This document shows positions 55,857-64,000 of a DNA stretch of 64,000 bases, piece after piece. The stretch is from Nitrospira sp. SG-bin2 (GTDB lineage: Bacteria > Nitrospirota > Nitrospiria > Nitrospirales > Nitrospiraceae). A program made the position numbers and the translations under genes. The DNA lies in contig LVWT01000015.1 in NCBI GenBank assembly GCA_002083405.1, forward strand, positions 11,336 through 75,335, given 5' to 3'. Every line of letters begins with the position of its first letter. The stretch's first letter is position 1. Below the pieces are notes generated by a model. It saw only the letters and a program-made list of their open reading frames with translations, was not told the origin of the DNA and searched no databases.

Positions 55857-57136
55857 GAGAACCTGCTTTGGGCTGACTTCGCGTGCGCGTCGAACCCTTC
55901 GATGTGGGCCAATCGGATCAACGGATCTTTCACCTTTGCCAGTTCCTGTTTCGTATAGTGAACGATATTGCTGACCTTGACGTAATCGTTCACGGAAAGC
56001 GCCGAGAAAAACCGCGCACTCCCGCCGGTCGGCAACACATGGTTCGGGCCTGCCACATAATCCGCGACCGCCGGAGGCGTATACCGGCCCAGAAATAACG
56101 CGCCGGCATGACGGATCTGTTCGAGATAGTCGAACGGATTGTCCACCGAGAGCGTTAAATGTTCGGCGGCAATTTGATTGGCCACGTCGATCGCTTCATC
56201 CATGGTCTTCACGACAAACGCCACCGAATGGCGCGCAATCGCCTTGGAGGCGATCTTTTCGCGTTGAAGTCCCTTCAACTGCTGCTCGATCAATTTGGAC
56301 ACGTCTTTCGCCAGCCGTTCGGATGTCGTGACTAAAAAGACCTGTGCGTCTTCATCGTGCTCGGCTTCACACAGCAGATCAGCGGCCACATGGACCGGAT
56401 TGGCCTCGTCATCGGCTACCACCAACAATTCGCTGGGCCCCGCGATCATGTCGATCCCGACGGTCCCATAGAGAAGGCGCTTGGCGGTCGCCACATAAAT
56501 ATTGCCGGGGCCGACGATCTTATCGACCTTGGGAATCGCCTTCGTTCCATAGGCAAGCGCTGCCACGGCCTGTACTCCACCGATGCGATAAATTTCCGAT
56601 ACCCCTGCAATATCGGCCGCCACCAGCAGATACGGATTGATGGGCCCCTTCTGCGGCGGCGTTACCATCACCACTCGCCGTACCCCTGCCACCTTGGCCG
56701 GGATCGCGCACATCAGTACCGATGAGGGATACACGGCTTTCCCGCCGGGCACATAGACCCCGATGGCATCGATCGGTGTGACAACCTGGCCCAACGTGGC
56801 ATCGTTGTCCTGATACATCCACGTCTTCGTGCGCTGACGCTCATGAAACGCGGTAATTCGTTTTGCCGCAAGCCGCAAGGCATCGCCCTCATCCTTTCGA
56901 ATGTGGAAATATGCGTTATTGATCTCCTCCGGCGTCACCCGCACTGCATCCGGTTTGAGCGAGACTTTGTCGAATTGTTTGGTATAGCGCAACACCGCCT
57001 TGTCGCCGCCCCGCTCGACCGCTTGCAGGATGGACCGGACGGTCTTCTCCACAGAAGCCCCGGCCGCTTGGCCACGGGATACCACTTTCTTCAGGCTGGG
57101 AAGGAAGCTGCGATCTGCTTGCGTGACGATCTTCAT
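55853..57136 (-). CDS. hisD: histidinol dehydrogenase
   Basis: The 427-residue zinc enzyme oxidises histidinol to histidine. Family signatures are KTWMYQDNDATLGQVVTPID, IDAIGVYVPGGKAVYPSSVL, YIVG-type PGNIYVATAKRLLYGTVGID, and the zinc and catalytic His region ADLLCEAEHDEDAQVFLV and AEHLTLSVDNP. It overlaps hisG by four bases. Confidence 0.97.
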   Translation of the reverse strand: MKIVTQADRSFLPSLKKVVSRGQAAGASVEKTVRSILQAVERGGDKAVLRYTKQFDKVSLKPDAVRVTPEEINNAYFHIRKDEGDALRLAAKRITAFHERQRTKTWMYQDNDATLGQVVTPIDAIGVYVPGGKAVYPSSVLMCAIPAKVAGVRRVVMVTPPQKGPINPYLLVAADIAGVSEIYRIGGVQAVAALAYGTKAIPKVDKIVGPGNIYVATAKRLLYGTVGIDMIAGPSELLVVADDEANPVHVAADLLCEAEHDEDAQVFLVTTSERLAKDVSKLIEQQLKGLQREKIASKAIARHSVAFVVKTMDEAIDVANQIAAEHLTLSVDNPFDYLEQIRHAGALFLGRYTPPAVADYVAGPNHVLPTGGSARFFSALSVNDYVKVSNIVHYTKQELAKVKDPLIRLAHIEGFDAHAKSAQSRFS

Positions 57137-57831
57137 ACGCGCGCCGCCTTTTTCTTGCCCTTCCGCGCGGCCGATGGGCGGCCGTTAACGGGCACCGACT
57201 CTTGGGTCGCCAATGCCGCCCGGAGTCTGCGGATCAACTCCATGAGCGGCTCATGCTTCAGACGAAGGCTCGCCCGATTGACGATCAACCGCGCCGTCGA
57301 TTGCGCAATGACGTCCACTTCAACCAGATTGTGGGCCTTGAGCGTGCTGCCGGTTTCGACCAGATCGACGATCCGATCGGCCAACCCCACCACGGGCGCC
57401 AACTCGATCGAACCGTAGAGCTTGATGATCTCGACCGGGAGGCCTCGCTGATTGAAAAACCGCTCGGTAATCTTGGGATACTTGGTGGCGACGCGGATCT
57501 TGGACGACAATCGATCGCGCAGCCCCTCTCCCTTGAGCGCGGCGACCGAGATTCTACACGCTCCGAACCCTAAATCCAATGGCTCATAAACATCGCTGTC
57601 CTGCTCCAACAGCACATCTTTTCCGACAATTCCGGCGTCCGCCCCCCCATATTCCACGTAGGTCGGCACATCGCTGGGCCGGACAATCAAAAACGTGATG
57701 CCGATCTCTTCACAGACAAATACCAGACGGCGGCTTTCACCGGATAATCCGGCGGTTTCATACCCGGCTCGCCGAAACAAATCCAGCGCCGATTCGATCA
57801 ATTTTCCTTTGGATAATGCGATGGTCAGCAT
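57133..57831 (-). CDS. hisG: ATP phosphoribosyltransferase (short HisG)
   Basis: The 232-residue protein is the short form lacking the C-terminal regulatory domain, which normally requires HisZ; no hisZ is present here. Signature: TIALSKGKLIESALDLFRRA, EYGGADAGIVGKDVLLE and VGLADRIVDLVETGSTL (GSTL phosphate loop). It catalyses the first histidine step. Its C-terminal extension is Lys-rich. It lies eight bases after murA. Confidence 0.95.
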   Translation of the reverse strand: MLTIALSKGKLIESALDLFRRAGYETAGLSGESRRLVFVCEEIGITFLIVRPSDVPTYVEYGGADAGIVGKDVLLEQDSDVYEPLDLGFGACRISVAALKGEGLRDRLSSKIRVATKYPKITERFFNQRGLPVEIIKLYGSIELAPVVGLADRIVDLVETGSTLKAHNLVEVDVIAQSTARLIVNRASLRLKHEPLMELIRRLRAALATQESVPVNGRPSAARKGKKKAARV

Positions 57832-57839
57832 CCGACCTC

Positions 57840-59111
57840 CTAGCGCACAGTTGCCGCACTCGGCTTCTGACGTTCGATCTTCGCCCCCAAGGCTCGCAAC
57901 TTTTCCTCGATCCGCTCATAACCCCGGTCAAGATGATAAACCCGTTGCACCTCGGTCATTCCATCGGCGGCCAGACCGGCAAGTATCAACCCGGCGCTCG
58001 CCCGAAGGTCTGAGGCCATCACCGGCGCACCGGTCAAGCTTCGCCGCCCCGTCACCACGAGCCGATTGCCTTCGACACGAATGTCCGCCCCCATCCGTCG
58101 CAATTCTTCGACATGCATAAAGCGGCTCTCAAACACCGTTTCAGTCACAATACTCGTGCCTTCGGCGAGACACATCAACGCCGCCATTTGCGCCTGCATA
58201 TCGGTAGGAAAACCAGGATAGGGCAAGGTCCTGATATCGGTTCCCTTCAGCCTCTTCGGCGCGGTGATACGGACTCGTTCTTTCTCGACAGACACCTCCG
58301 CCCCGGCTTCTCTCAATTTCATCAGAATGGCTTCCAGATGGGCAGGCCGACAATGGGTGATGGTCACATCGCCCCTCGTCATAGCTCCGGCGGCCAAAAA
58401 TGTGCCGGCCTCGATGCGATCGGGAATCACTTCATGCTCCCCGCCCTGCAACTCCCTGACCCCTTCGATCGTAAGGACATCCGTCCCGGCTCCCTCGATA
58501 CGAGCGCCGCGCTTGCTCAGAAAATCAGCCAGATCGACGATCTCCGGCTCCTTGGCCGCGTTCTCCAATACCGTCGTCCCTTCAGCAAGCGATGCGGCCA
58601 TCATCAAGTTCTCGGTTCCCGTCACTGTCGGGGTATCGCAATAGATCCGCGCGCCTTTCAATCGTTTAGCCTTCGCGGTGATATACCCATGCTCGAGAGA
58701 AATGTCAGCCCCTAATTTTGCCAGCCCTGCCAGATGAAGATTGACGGGGCGCGACCCGATCGCACACCCGCCGGGCAGCGACACCTTGGCCTCTCCCCAG
58801 CGGGCGACCAGGGGCCCCAACGTCAGCACGGAAGCCCGCATGGTTTTGACAAGATCGTAGGGGGCCTCGGTAGAATTGATGATGTCCGCTTTGATGACGG
58901 CCCGATTGCCCTCATGGGAGACCTTCGCTCCGAAAATCCCCAACAGTTTCCCCATGGTCAGCACATCGGCCACACGTGGGACATTTGTAATGACGCATTC
59001 ACCGCCACCCAGTATGGTCGAAGCCAAAATAGGCAGCGCGGAATTTTTGGCGCCGCTGATGCGGACTTCCCCCCGCAGTCGATTCCCGCCTGTGATGACG
59101 ATGCGATCCAT
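57840..59111 (-). CDS. murA: UDP-N-acetylglucosamine 1-carboxyvinyltransferase
   Basis: The 423-residue EPSP-synthase-fold enzyme has [16 protein letters not shown] at the N terminus and the fosfomycin-target Cys in [15 protein letters not shown] (about residue 115). [15 protein letters not shown] and [18 protein letters not shown] also fit. It starts peptidoglycan precursor synthesis. It lies 14 bases after prmC. Confidence 0.97.
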   Translation of the reverse strand: MDRIVITGGNRLRGEVRISGAKNSALPILASTILGGGECVITNVPRVADVLTMGKLLGIFGAKVSHEGNRAVIKADIINSTEAPYDLVKTMRASVLTLGPLVARWGEAKVSLPGGCAIGSRPVNLHLAGLAKLGADISLEHGYITAKAKRLKGARIYCDTPTVTGTENLMMAASLAEGTTVLENAAKEPEIVDLADFLSKRGARIEGAGTDVLTIEGVRELQGGEHEVIPDRIEAGTFLAAGAMTRGDVTITHCRPAHLEAILMKLREAGAEVSVEKERVRITAPKRLKGTDIRTLPYPGFPTDMQAQMAALMCLAEGTSIVTETVFESRFMHVEELRRMGADIRVEGNRLVVTGRRSLTGAPVMASDLRASAGLILAGLAADGMTEVQRVYHLDRGYERIEEKLRALGAKIERQKPSAATVR

Positions 59112-59125
59112 CGAGTCCCTGTTTT

Positions 59126-60001
59126 CTAGTCCGGCCGTCTTGCGATCACGACCCGCTCGATTCCAGCTTCATCTTTAACAACCCGTATCGGGGCATAGCC
59201 TCCGATGCGCTCCGCCATCTGCCGCACGGCGGCACATTGCCCCTGACCGATTTCCATCACCAGCGTTCCGCCCGGCACAAGGAACTCCTTGGACTCACGC
59301 AGCAATCGCTCATGAAACTCGGTACCTGTCGGCCCGCTGAACAACGCCGCGCGCGGCTCAAACTCACGCACCTCCGGTTGTAAACCGGCCCAATCTGCTT
59401 CGGCGATATACGGAGGGTTCGAGACAATGATGTCCACCGTCCCGGCCATGCCCTGTTCGCGCAATGCCGACAGCAGGTCACTTTCCATCCACTCGATCTT
59501 CTCGGCCACCGCATGCCGCTCCGCATTCCCCCTTGCAACCGCCAATGCCTGCGGAGAGCGATCCACAGCAACAATACGCGCGTTCCCAAGGATCGTCGCC
59601 AACGCCACGGCCACACAACCAGACCCTGTGCCCACATCGACAAGCACGGACTCTTTGTCGAGATCGACAGCCCTCACCGCTTCTTGAACGAGCACCTCGG
59701 TCTCCGGGCGTGGGATCAGCACAGCCGGGCTTACCTGAAATTCAAGACCGCAAAACTCTTGTGTGCCCAGAATATATTGCAGCGGCTCTCGCGCCGCCCG
59801 CCTTGATGCCAGCGAAACGGCATGTGCCCACTGTTCGGCTGAAACCGGCTCTTGCGCTTTGCTTGCCAGATGATGGCTCTCCAATTCCAATACGTGCGCC
59901 ACAAGCCATCGGGATTCCTGCGCCGCAGTCTCCACTCCGGCCTGCTCCAGTGCATGCCGAACCCATACGGTCAACGCCTCTATCGTCTTCGATTCAGCCA
60001 T
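59126..60001 (-). CDS. prmC: peptide chain release factor N5-glutamine methyltransferase
   Basis: The 291-residue protein (start [20 protein letters not shown]) has an N-terminal helical domain and the class I SAM domain with [20 protein letters not shown] and the NPPY motif in [15 protein letters not shown]. It methylates the GGQ glutamine of release factors. It follows prfA, its substrate gene, by 17 bases. An earlier GTG at 60010 is possible. Confidence 0.96.
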   Translation of the reverse strand: MAESKTIEALTVWVRHALEQAGVETAAQESRWLVAHVLELESHHLASKAQEPVSAEQWAHAVSLASRRAAREPLQYILGTQEFCGLEFQVSPAVLIPRPETEVLVQEAVRAVDLDKESVLVDVGTGSGCVAVALATILGNARIVAVDRSPQALAVARGNAERHAVAEKIEWMESDLLSALREQGMAGTVDIIVSNPPYIAEADWAGLQPEVREFEPRAALFSGPTGTEFHERLLRESKEFLVPGGTLVMEIGQGQCAAVRQMAERIGGYAPIRVVKDEAGIERVVIARRPD

Positions 60002-60018
60002 GCGGAACACCGATTCTG

Positions 60019-61098
60019 TTAGACGTTTGCCGTTTCGGCTTGCTGCTGTTGAGCCTTCAACGCCTGGACAATGTCGTCGAGATCGCCTTCCATCACCAAT
60101 TCGAGCTTGTGCAGAGTCACACCGGCCCGATGGTCCGTCACCCGGTTCTGCGGAAAATTGTAGGTCCGAACCTTTTCGCTCCGTTCACCGGTGCCGACCT
60201 GCGATTTTCTGTTCTGGGCGATCTCCGCGTCCTGCTTCTCACGTTCCGCCTCGACGATGCGGGCCCGTAAGGTTCGCATGGCCTTGGTGCGGTTCTTCAA
60301 TTGCGACCGCTCATCCTGACACGATACAACCACGCCGGTCGGAATGTGCGTGATCCGAACGGCAGACTTTGTGGTGTTGACACTCTGGCCTCCGGCCCCG
60401 GATGAACAGAACGTATCGATTCGAAGGTCCCCTGGATCGATCTTCACGTCCACTTCGTCGACTTCCGGCATCACCGCCACTGTCACGGTGGAGGTGTGAA
60501 TTCGGCCCGAAGCTTCCGTCACCGGCACTCGTTGGACGCGATGGACGCCGGCCTCATACTTAAAATAACCGTAGGCGCTCTTTCCTTCGATCAGCGCAAC
60601 AATGTTCTTGTATCCTCCAATGCCGGTTTCAGACGCTTCGACCGTATCGACCTTCAAACCTTTTTTTTCCGCGTATCTCGTGTACAGGCGAAACAGCTGC
60701 CCCGCAAACAAAGCCGCTTCGTCGCCGCCGGTCCCCGCACGAATTTCCAAGACCAGACTCTTCTCGTCCCTCGGATCTTTGGGGATCAAAAACTCTTTGG
60801 CTTGTTCCTCCATGTCTCGTTGCGCCCGCTCCAAGGCGGCGGATTCGTCTGCCGCCATCCTGTGCAATTCCTGTCCGGCCGAGGGGTCGGCAAGAATCTG
60901 CGCGGCATCCTCCAATTGCTTGGCCGCATCGCGGTAGGCCTCGAACAACTTAACCCCCGGTTCAAGTTCCGCCCGTTCCTTCGTGAGCTTGCGAAGTTGC
61001 GTTGGCTGGGTCAGGACGGAGGGGTCCATGAGCTGATCCGTCAACTCATGAAAGCGCGAAACGACAGACTCCCATTTCTTGAATAACGCGGCGTCCAT
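60019..61098 (-). CDS. prfA: peptide chain release factor 1
   Basis: The 359-residue protein has the GGQ loop in CSSGAGGQSVNTTKSAVRIT and the codon-recognition region of RF1 (HRVQRVPVTEASGRIHTSTV, with the PVT tripeptide characteristic of RF1). It releases peptides at UAA and UAG. It is the first gene of the prfA-prmC-murA-his series. Confidence 0.97.
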   Translation of the reverse strand: MDAALFKKWESVVSRFHELTDQLMDPSVLTQPTQLRKLTKERAELEPGVKLFEAYRDAAKQLEDAAQILADPSAGQELHRMAADESAALERAQRDMEEQAKEFLIPKDPRDEKSLVLEIRAGTGGDEAALFAGQLFRLYTRYAEKKGLKVDTVEASETGIGGYKNIVALIEGKSAYGYFKYEAGVHRVQRVPVTEASGRIHTSTVTVAVMPEVDEVDVKIDPGDLRIDTFCSSGAGGQSVNTTKSAVRITHIPTGVVVSCQDERSQLKNRTKAMRTLRARIVEAEREKQDAEIAQNRKSQVGTGERSEKVRTYNFPQNRVTDHRAGVTLHKLELVMEGDLDDIVQALKAQQQQAETANV

Positions 61099-61143
61099 TC
61101 GGTTTATTCCTTCGCTTCGACTGCGTGCCGGGCCTTAAAAACA

Positions 61144-61178
61144 AAGAGACCCTGCTTCGGGACGAAGCAGGGTCTCTT
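61144..61178 (-). terminator. rho-independent terminator after rpmE
   Basis: A perfect 15-bp stem (AAGAGACCCTGCTTC and complement) with a 5-base loop; on the minus strand it is followed by TTGTTTTT. It ends the rpmE transcript, 20 bases after its stop. Confidence 0.9.
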
Positions 61179-61197
61179 CCTATGACCGTACGGACCG

Positions 61198-61404
61198 CTA
61201 CTTGTCCTTCTTTGCGTACTTTTTCTTGAACCGCTCGACACGCCCCTCGGTATCGACGATCTTCTGTGTGCCGGTAAAAAACGGATGGCAACTGGAGCAG
61301 ATATCGACGCTAATGTCGCCGACGGTGCTCCGTGTCTTGAACGAATTGCCGCACGCGCAATGGACCGTAGCTTCCCGATAAACTGGATGAATACCTTTTT
61401 GCAT
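61198..61404 (-). CDS. rpmE: 50S ribosomal protein L31
   Basis: Start at 61404 ([20 protein letters not shown]) gives 68 residues. Cys pairs CACGN and [10 protein letters not shown] form the zinc site of the C+ form. The [17 protein letters not shown] motif is diagnostic. Upstream in-frame codons belong to the spacer after rho. A strong terminator follows. Confidence 0.97.
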   Translation of the reverse strand: MQKGIHPVYREATVHCACGNSFKTRSTVGDISVDICSSCHPFFTGTQKIVDTEGRVERFKKKYAKKDK

Positions 61405-61499
61405 GATGTGATCACTCCTTACCAAAACCGAACATTCACTCCGCTCTCCGCAAGAGGAACGTACTCTATCCGAAGCAAGGCGCAAGAAACAAGCGTCGT

Positions 61500-62747
61500 C
61501 TATCGGTTCATCGACTGCAGAAAATCCTGATTGGTCTTGGAGCCGCTGATCTTGTCCATCAGGAACTCCATCGCCTCCATCGTGCCCAGCGGGCTCAGCA
61601 CCTTGCGCAAAATCCACATTTTATTGAGGCGATCCTTGTCCACCAGCAATTCCTCCTTACGCGTGCCGGACTGGCTGATGTCGATCGCCGGGAAAAGACG
61701 CTTGTCGGCCAACCGGCGGTCCAGATGGACTTCCATGTTGCCGGTCCCTTTGAATTCTTCGAAAATGACGTCATCCATACGGCTGCCGGTATCCACCAAT
61801 GCAGTGGCCATGATGGTCAAACTCCCGCCGTTTTCAATGTTCCGAGCTGCGCCGAAGAACCGTTTTGGACGCTGCAGGGCGTTGGAGTCGAGTCCTCCGG
61901 AGAGCACCTTGCCGCTGGGCGGGGCGATCGTGTTGTAGGCACGCGCCAACCGCGTAACACTATCCAGCAGGATGACGACATCTTTCTTATGCTCGACAAG
62001 CCGCTTTGCTTTCTCCAATACCATTTCCGCGACTTGTGCGTGGCGCTGTGCCGGTTCGTCGAAGGTCGAGCTGATGACTTCCGCTTTGACCTGACGCTGC
62101 CAGTCCGTCACTTCCTCCGGCCGTTCGTCGATCAACAATACGATCAGTGTCACCTCTTTATGGTTCTTAATGATGGCGCGTGCGATGGCCTGCAGCAACA
62201 TCGTCTTTCCGGTGCGAGGAGCGGCCACGATCAGCCCGCGCTGTCCCTTCCCGATCGGCGTGACGAGCTCCATCACGCGCGTGCAATATTCTTCCCGATC
62301 GAATTCCAAATTGATCCGTTCCTCGGGATACAGCGGGGTCAGGTTATCGAACAGGATCTTGTCCCGCGAAACTTCCGGGTCTTCGTAGTTGACTTTTTCG
62401 ACTTTCAGAAGCGCGAAGTAGCGTTCGCTTTCCTTCGGAGGCCGGATCTGTCCTGAGACGATGTCGCCGGTGCGCAAATTAAATCGCCTGATCTGCGACG
62501 GGGAAATATAGATGTCGTCGGGACCAGGGAGGTAATTGGAGTCCGGAGCGCGCAGAAAGCCGAACCCGTCCGGGAGAGTTTCCAGAACGCCCTCTCCGAA
62601 GACAACCCCGTTCTTCTCGGTCTGAGCTTGCAGGATTGCAAAGATCAATTCCTGCTTTCTCAGATTGGCCGCCCCTTCGATTTTGAGCTCACGAGCCACG
62701 TCATTGAGATCGGCAATCGACTTTTGTTTCAACTCTGCGAGATGCAT
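61500..62747 (-). CDS. rho: transcription termination factor Rho
   Basis: The ATG at 62747, after AAGGGGGGAAGTG, gives 415 residues ([20 protein letters not shown]). The RNA-binding region has [20 protein letters not shown]; the ATPase has Walker [14 protein letters not shown] and [11 protein letters not shown]. The hexameric helicase terminates transcription. It is upstream of rpmE on the same strand. Confidence 0.97.
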   Translation of the reverse strand: MHLAELKQKSIADLNDVARELKIEGAANLRKQELIFAILQAQTEKNGVVFGEGVLETLPDGFGFLRAPDSNYLPGPDDIYISPSQIRRFNLRTGDIVSGQIRPPKESERYFALLKVEKVNYEDPEVSRDKILFDNLTPLYPEERINLEFDREEYCTRVMELVTPIGKGQRGLIVAAPRTGKTMLLQAIARAIIKNHKEVTLIVLLIDERPEEVTDWQRQVKAEVISSTFDEPAQRHAQVAEMVLEKAKRLVEHKKDVVILLDSVTRLARAYNTIAPPSGKVLSGGLDSNALQRPKRFFGAARNIENGGSLTIMATALVDTGSRMDDVIFEEFKGTGNMEVHLDRRLADKRLFPAIDISQSGTRKEELLVDKDRLNKMWILRKVLSPLGTMEAMEFLMDKISGSKTNQDFLQSMNR

Positions 62748-63276
62748 CACTTCCCCCCTTGCTACCGACATAGGACTCCTCTCCATCCCCTGGGTTGGTT
62801 ACGGATCACGACGACTTGCTTAAACTGATGGGCCATGCGAAACGCGCTCAATGTATTATCTTGTCCTGACGGCTATAGATCAGTGCGTATTGGATGGAAT
62901 AGCTTGTGGAGGACGCTTGCCTACCTATGCAGAAAAGATGTGGTCTCCGAGATTGCCGGGACACAGGGCATAAATAAACTATTGGGTTGGTCTACAAACT
63001 CTCTCATCTCCACACTTGCTGGAGCTTGGTCCGAGACAGGTTCCTGAATTGAGTTCTTTATCGGGGAGAACTGTATTCACACTGGAATGTTGGTGTGAAT
63101 CATACTGAGCACCCGGCTGGTTGTCAACTGACATCCATTATTTTTCTTCTCTCACGATTTCCCCTTCCCCTGGCATCCGCTCTTTACCCCCACATCCTCC
63201 GAATCATCCCAGCCTTAGTCGATATGCTGCTTGTTCCCTGAATTCAAAATATGTTACACAGACATACGGATATTGC
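62748..63276. other. intergenic region between rho and the DUF2203 gene
   Basis: These 529 bases include the divergent promoter region. An inverted repeat ATTCACAC (63075-63082) and GTGTGAAT (63093-63100) is present. Plus-strand frames here (70 aa at 62835-63047) have no ribosome site or recognisable product and are not called. I see no RNA gene. Confidence 0.45.
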
Positions 63277-63687
63277 ATGGCGCACGACGACGAAACCACT
63301 CCAGACCGGGTCTTTTCCCTCTTTGAAGCCAATCAGCTGATCCCTCAGCTTCAGTCGCACTTGACCACTGTCCTAGAGCGAAAAGGGGTCCTGCTTCAAA
63401 CTCGCGAGGAAGTGCAGAAAGCCTCGGCCAATGCCGACCACGGAGGCGGGACAACAGTCGGCTCCCATTACGTCAAAAGCCTTCAAGACATCAGCACGAA
63501 CCTCCGCGCGATCCATGAATTGGGGGTAGTCGTGAAAGATATCGACCTGGGACTCTGTGATTTTCCTCATGTCCGTGACGGCCGGGTCGTCTATTTATGC
63601 TGGAAACTCGGCGAAAAAGAGATCCGCTGGTGGCATGAAGTCACAACCGGGTATAAAGACCGTTGCCCCTTGGAAGACCCTGCCTAA
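63277..63687 (+). CDS. DUF2203 family protein
   Basis: Start at 63277 (MAHDDETTPDRVFSLFEANQ) gives 136 residues. The pattern FSLFEANQLIPQLQSHL, IHELGVVVKDIDLGLCDFPH and YLCWKLGEKEIRWWHEV is the DUF2203 signature; the last includes two conserved His/Trp motifs. The function is unknown. The in-frame extension upstream of 63277 is Pro/Ser-rich and lacks conservation. Confidence 0.88.
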   Translation: MAHDDETTPDRVFSLFEANQLIPQLQSHLTTVLERKGVLLQTREEVQKASANADHGGGTTVGSHYVKSLQDISTNLRAIHELGVVVKDIDLGLCDFPHVRDGRVVYLCWKLGEKEIRWWHEVTTGYKDRCPLEDPA

Positions 63688-63692
63688 CCCAC

Positions 63693-63971
63693 ATGCTATT
63701 CGTCATTATCGGTTACGATGGGCCCGAGGGAGAGGCGAAACGCAAGATTCACCGCCCCGCTCATTTAGCCAACCTGAAACCACTGGACGAACAAGAGCGG
63801 GTTATTCTGGCCGGACCTCTGACCGATAAAGCCGGAAGCCTGCTGGTCCTGGATTTTGAAACCCAGGAAGAGGCAGAGCGGTTCGCTCACACCGATCCCT
63901 ATACGGTGCAGGGGATATTCGAGCGTGTTGAAGTCCATCCGTTTATGCAGGTATTGCCAAAACCCCGCTAG
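63693..63971 (+). CDS. YciI-family protein
   Basis: Start at 63693 (MLFVIIGYDGPEGEAKRKIH) gives 92 residues with the YciI fold: RPAHLANLKPLDEQERVILA (His of the Hx motif), GPLTDKAGSLLVLDFETQEE and DPYTVQGIFERVEVHPF (Asp). It is ferredoxin-like and of unknown substrate. It starts six bases after the DUF2203 stop, so the pair is probably an operon. The window ends 29 bases later. Confidence 0.9.
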   Translation: MLFVIIGYDGPEGEAKRKIHRPAHLANLKPLDEQERVILAGPLTDKAGSLLVLDFETQEEAERFAHTDPYTVQGIFERVEVHPFMQVLPKPR

Positions 63972-64000
63972 CAGGCTGTTGACAAACGAGCCTTTTGAAA

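Noticed and set aside
62835..63047. 70-codon plus-strand frame upstream of DUF2203
   Set aside because: No ribosome site, no recognised motif, and composition unlike coding DNA.
63971..64000. Start of another repeat element at the window end
   Set aside because: GCAGGCTGTTGACAAA resembles the GGCTGCT elements, but only about 20 bases are visible, too few to call.

Overview
The window is chromosomal DNA of a GC-rich Gram-negative bacterium, and most genes are on the minus strand. Gene content and order (ilvBNC-psd-pssA-leuA, a fused hisIE inside a prfA-prmC-murA-his cluster, RNase HIII, a leuA T-box leader, many short lipoproteins and palindromic intergenic repeats) best fit a Nitrospira-like member of the Nitrospirota. 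That assignment is inference: no rRNA or species marker is present.

Layout. 0-12 kb is mixed: a CPA1 Na+/H+ antiporter, secreted or lipoprotein orphans, a DUF4153 membrane protein, a PD-(D/E)XK-like orphan, a Phd/VapC toxin-antitoxin pair with a perfect operator palindrome, a 2[4Fe-4S] ferredoxin, an AEC transporter and a DJ-1/PfpI protein. 12-24 kb is core: topA, dprA, rng and the cell-shape operon mreB-mreC-mreD-mrdA-rodA. 24-38.5 kb holds one long minus-strand series: ilvB-ilvN-ilvC-psd-pssA, then a leucine T-box leader, leuA, a cupin gene, leuB, an NHL-repeat gene, asd, DUF2905, SpoIID/LytB and queA. 38.8-48.2 kb holds rnpB, an M48 lipoprotein protease, RNase HIII, an orphan with DUF3800-like features, an MNT/HEPN pair, a zinc-ribbon protein, a CAU tRNA, rpoD and dnaG. 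48-61 kb is a prfA-prmC-murA-hisG-hisD-hisB series followed by hisH-lipoprotein-hisA-hisF-hisIE-HIT. The his genes are split between hisB and hisH by a 3.2-kb accessory island (MNT/HepT pair, tyrosine-phosphatase-like and zinc-finger genes, DUF4160/DUF2442 genes). The right end has rpmE, rho, DUF2203 and YciI-family genes.

How genes work together. PrmC methylates the GGQ glutamine of the release factor encoded just upstream of it. IlvBNC, LeuA and LeuB supply branched-chain amino acids, and leuA sits behind a CUC-specifier T-box that should sense uncharged tRNA-Leu. Psd and PssA make phosphatidylethanolamine. The Mre/PBP2/RodA set builds lateral wall.

The most notable observations are the complete leucine T-box, with mutually exclusive antiterminator and terminator helices and a MITE-like palindrome between it and leuA, and a decayed copy of the hisB 3' end inside the accessory island that interrupts the his operon.
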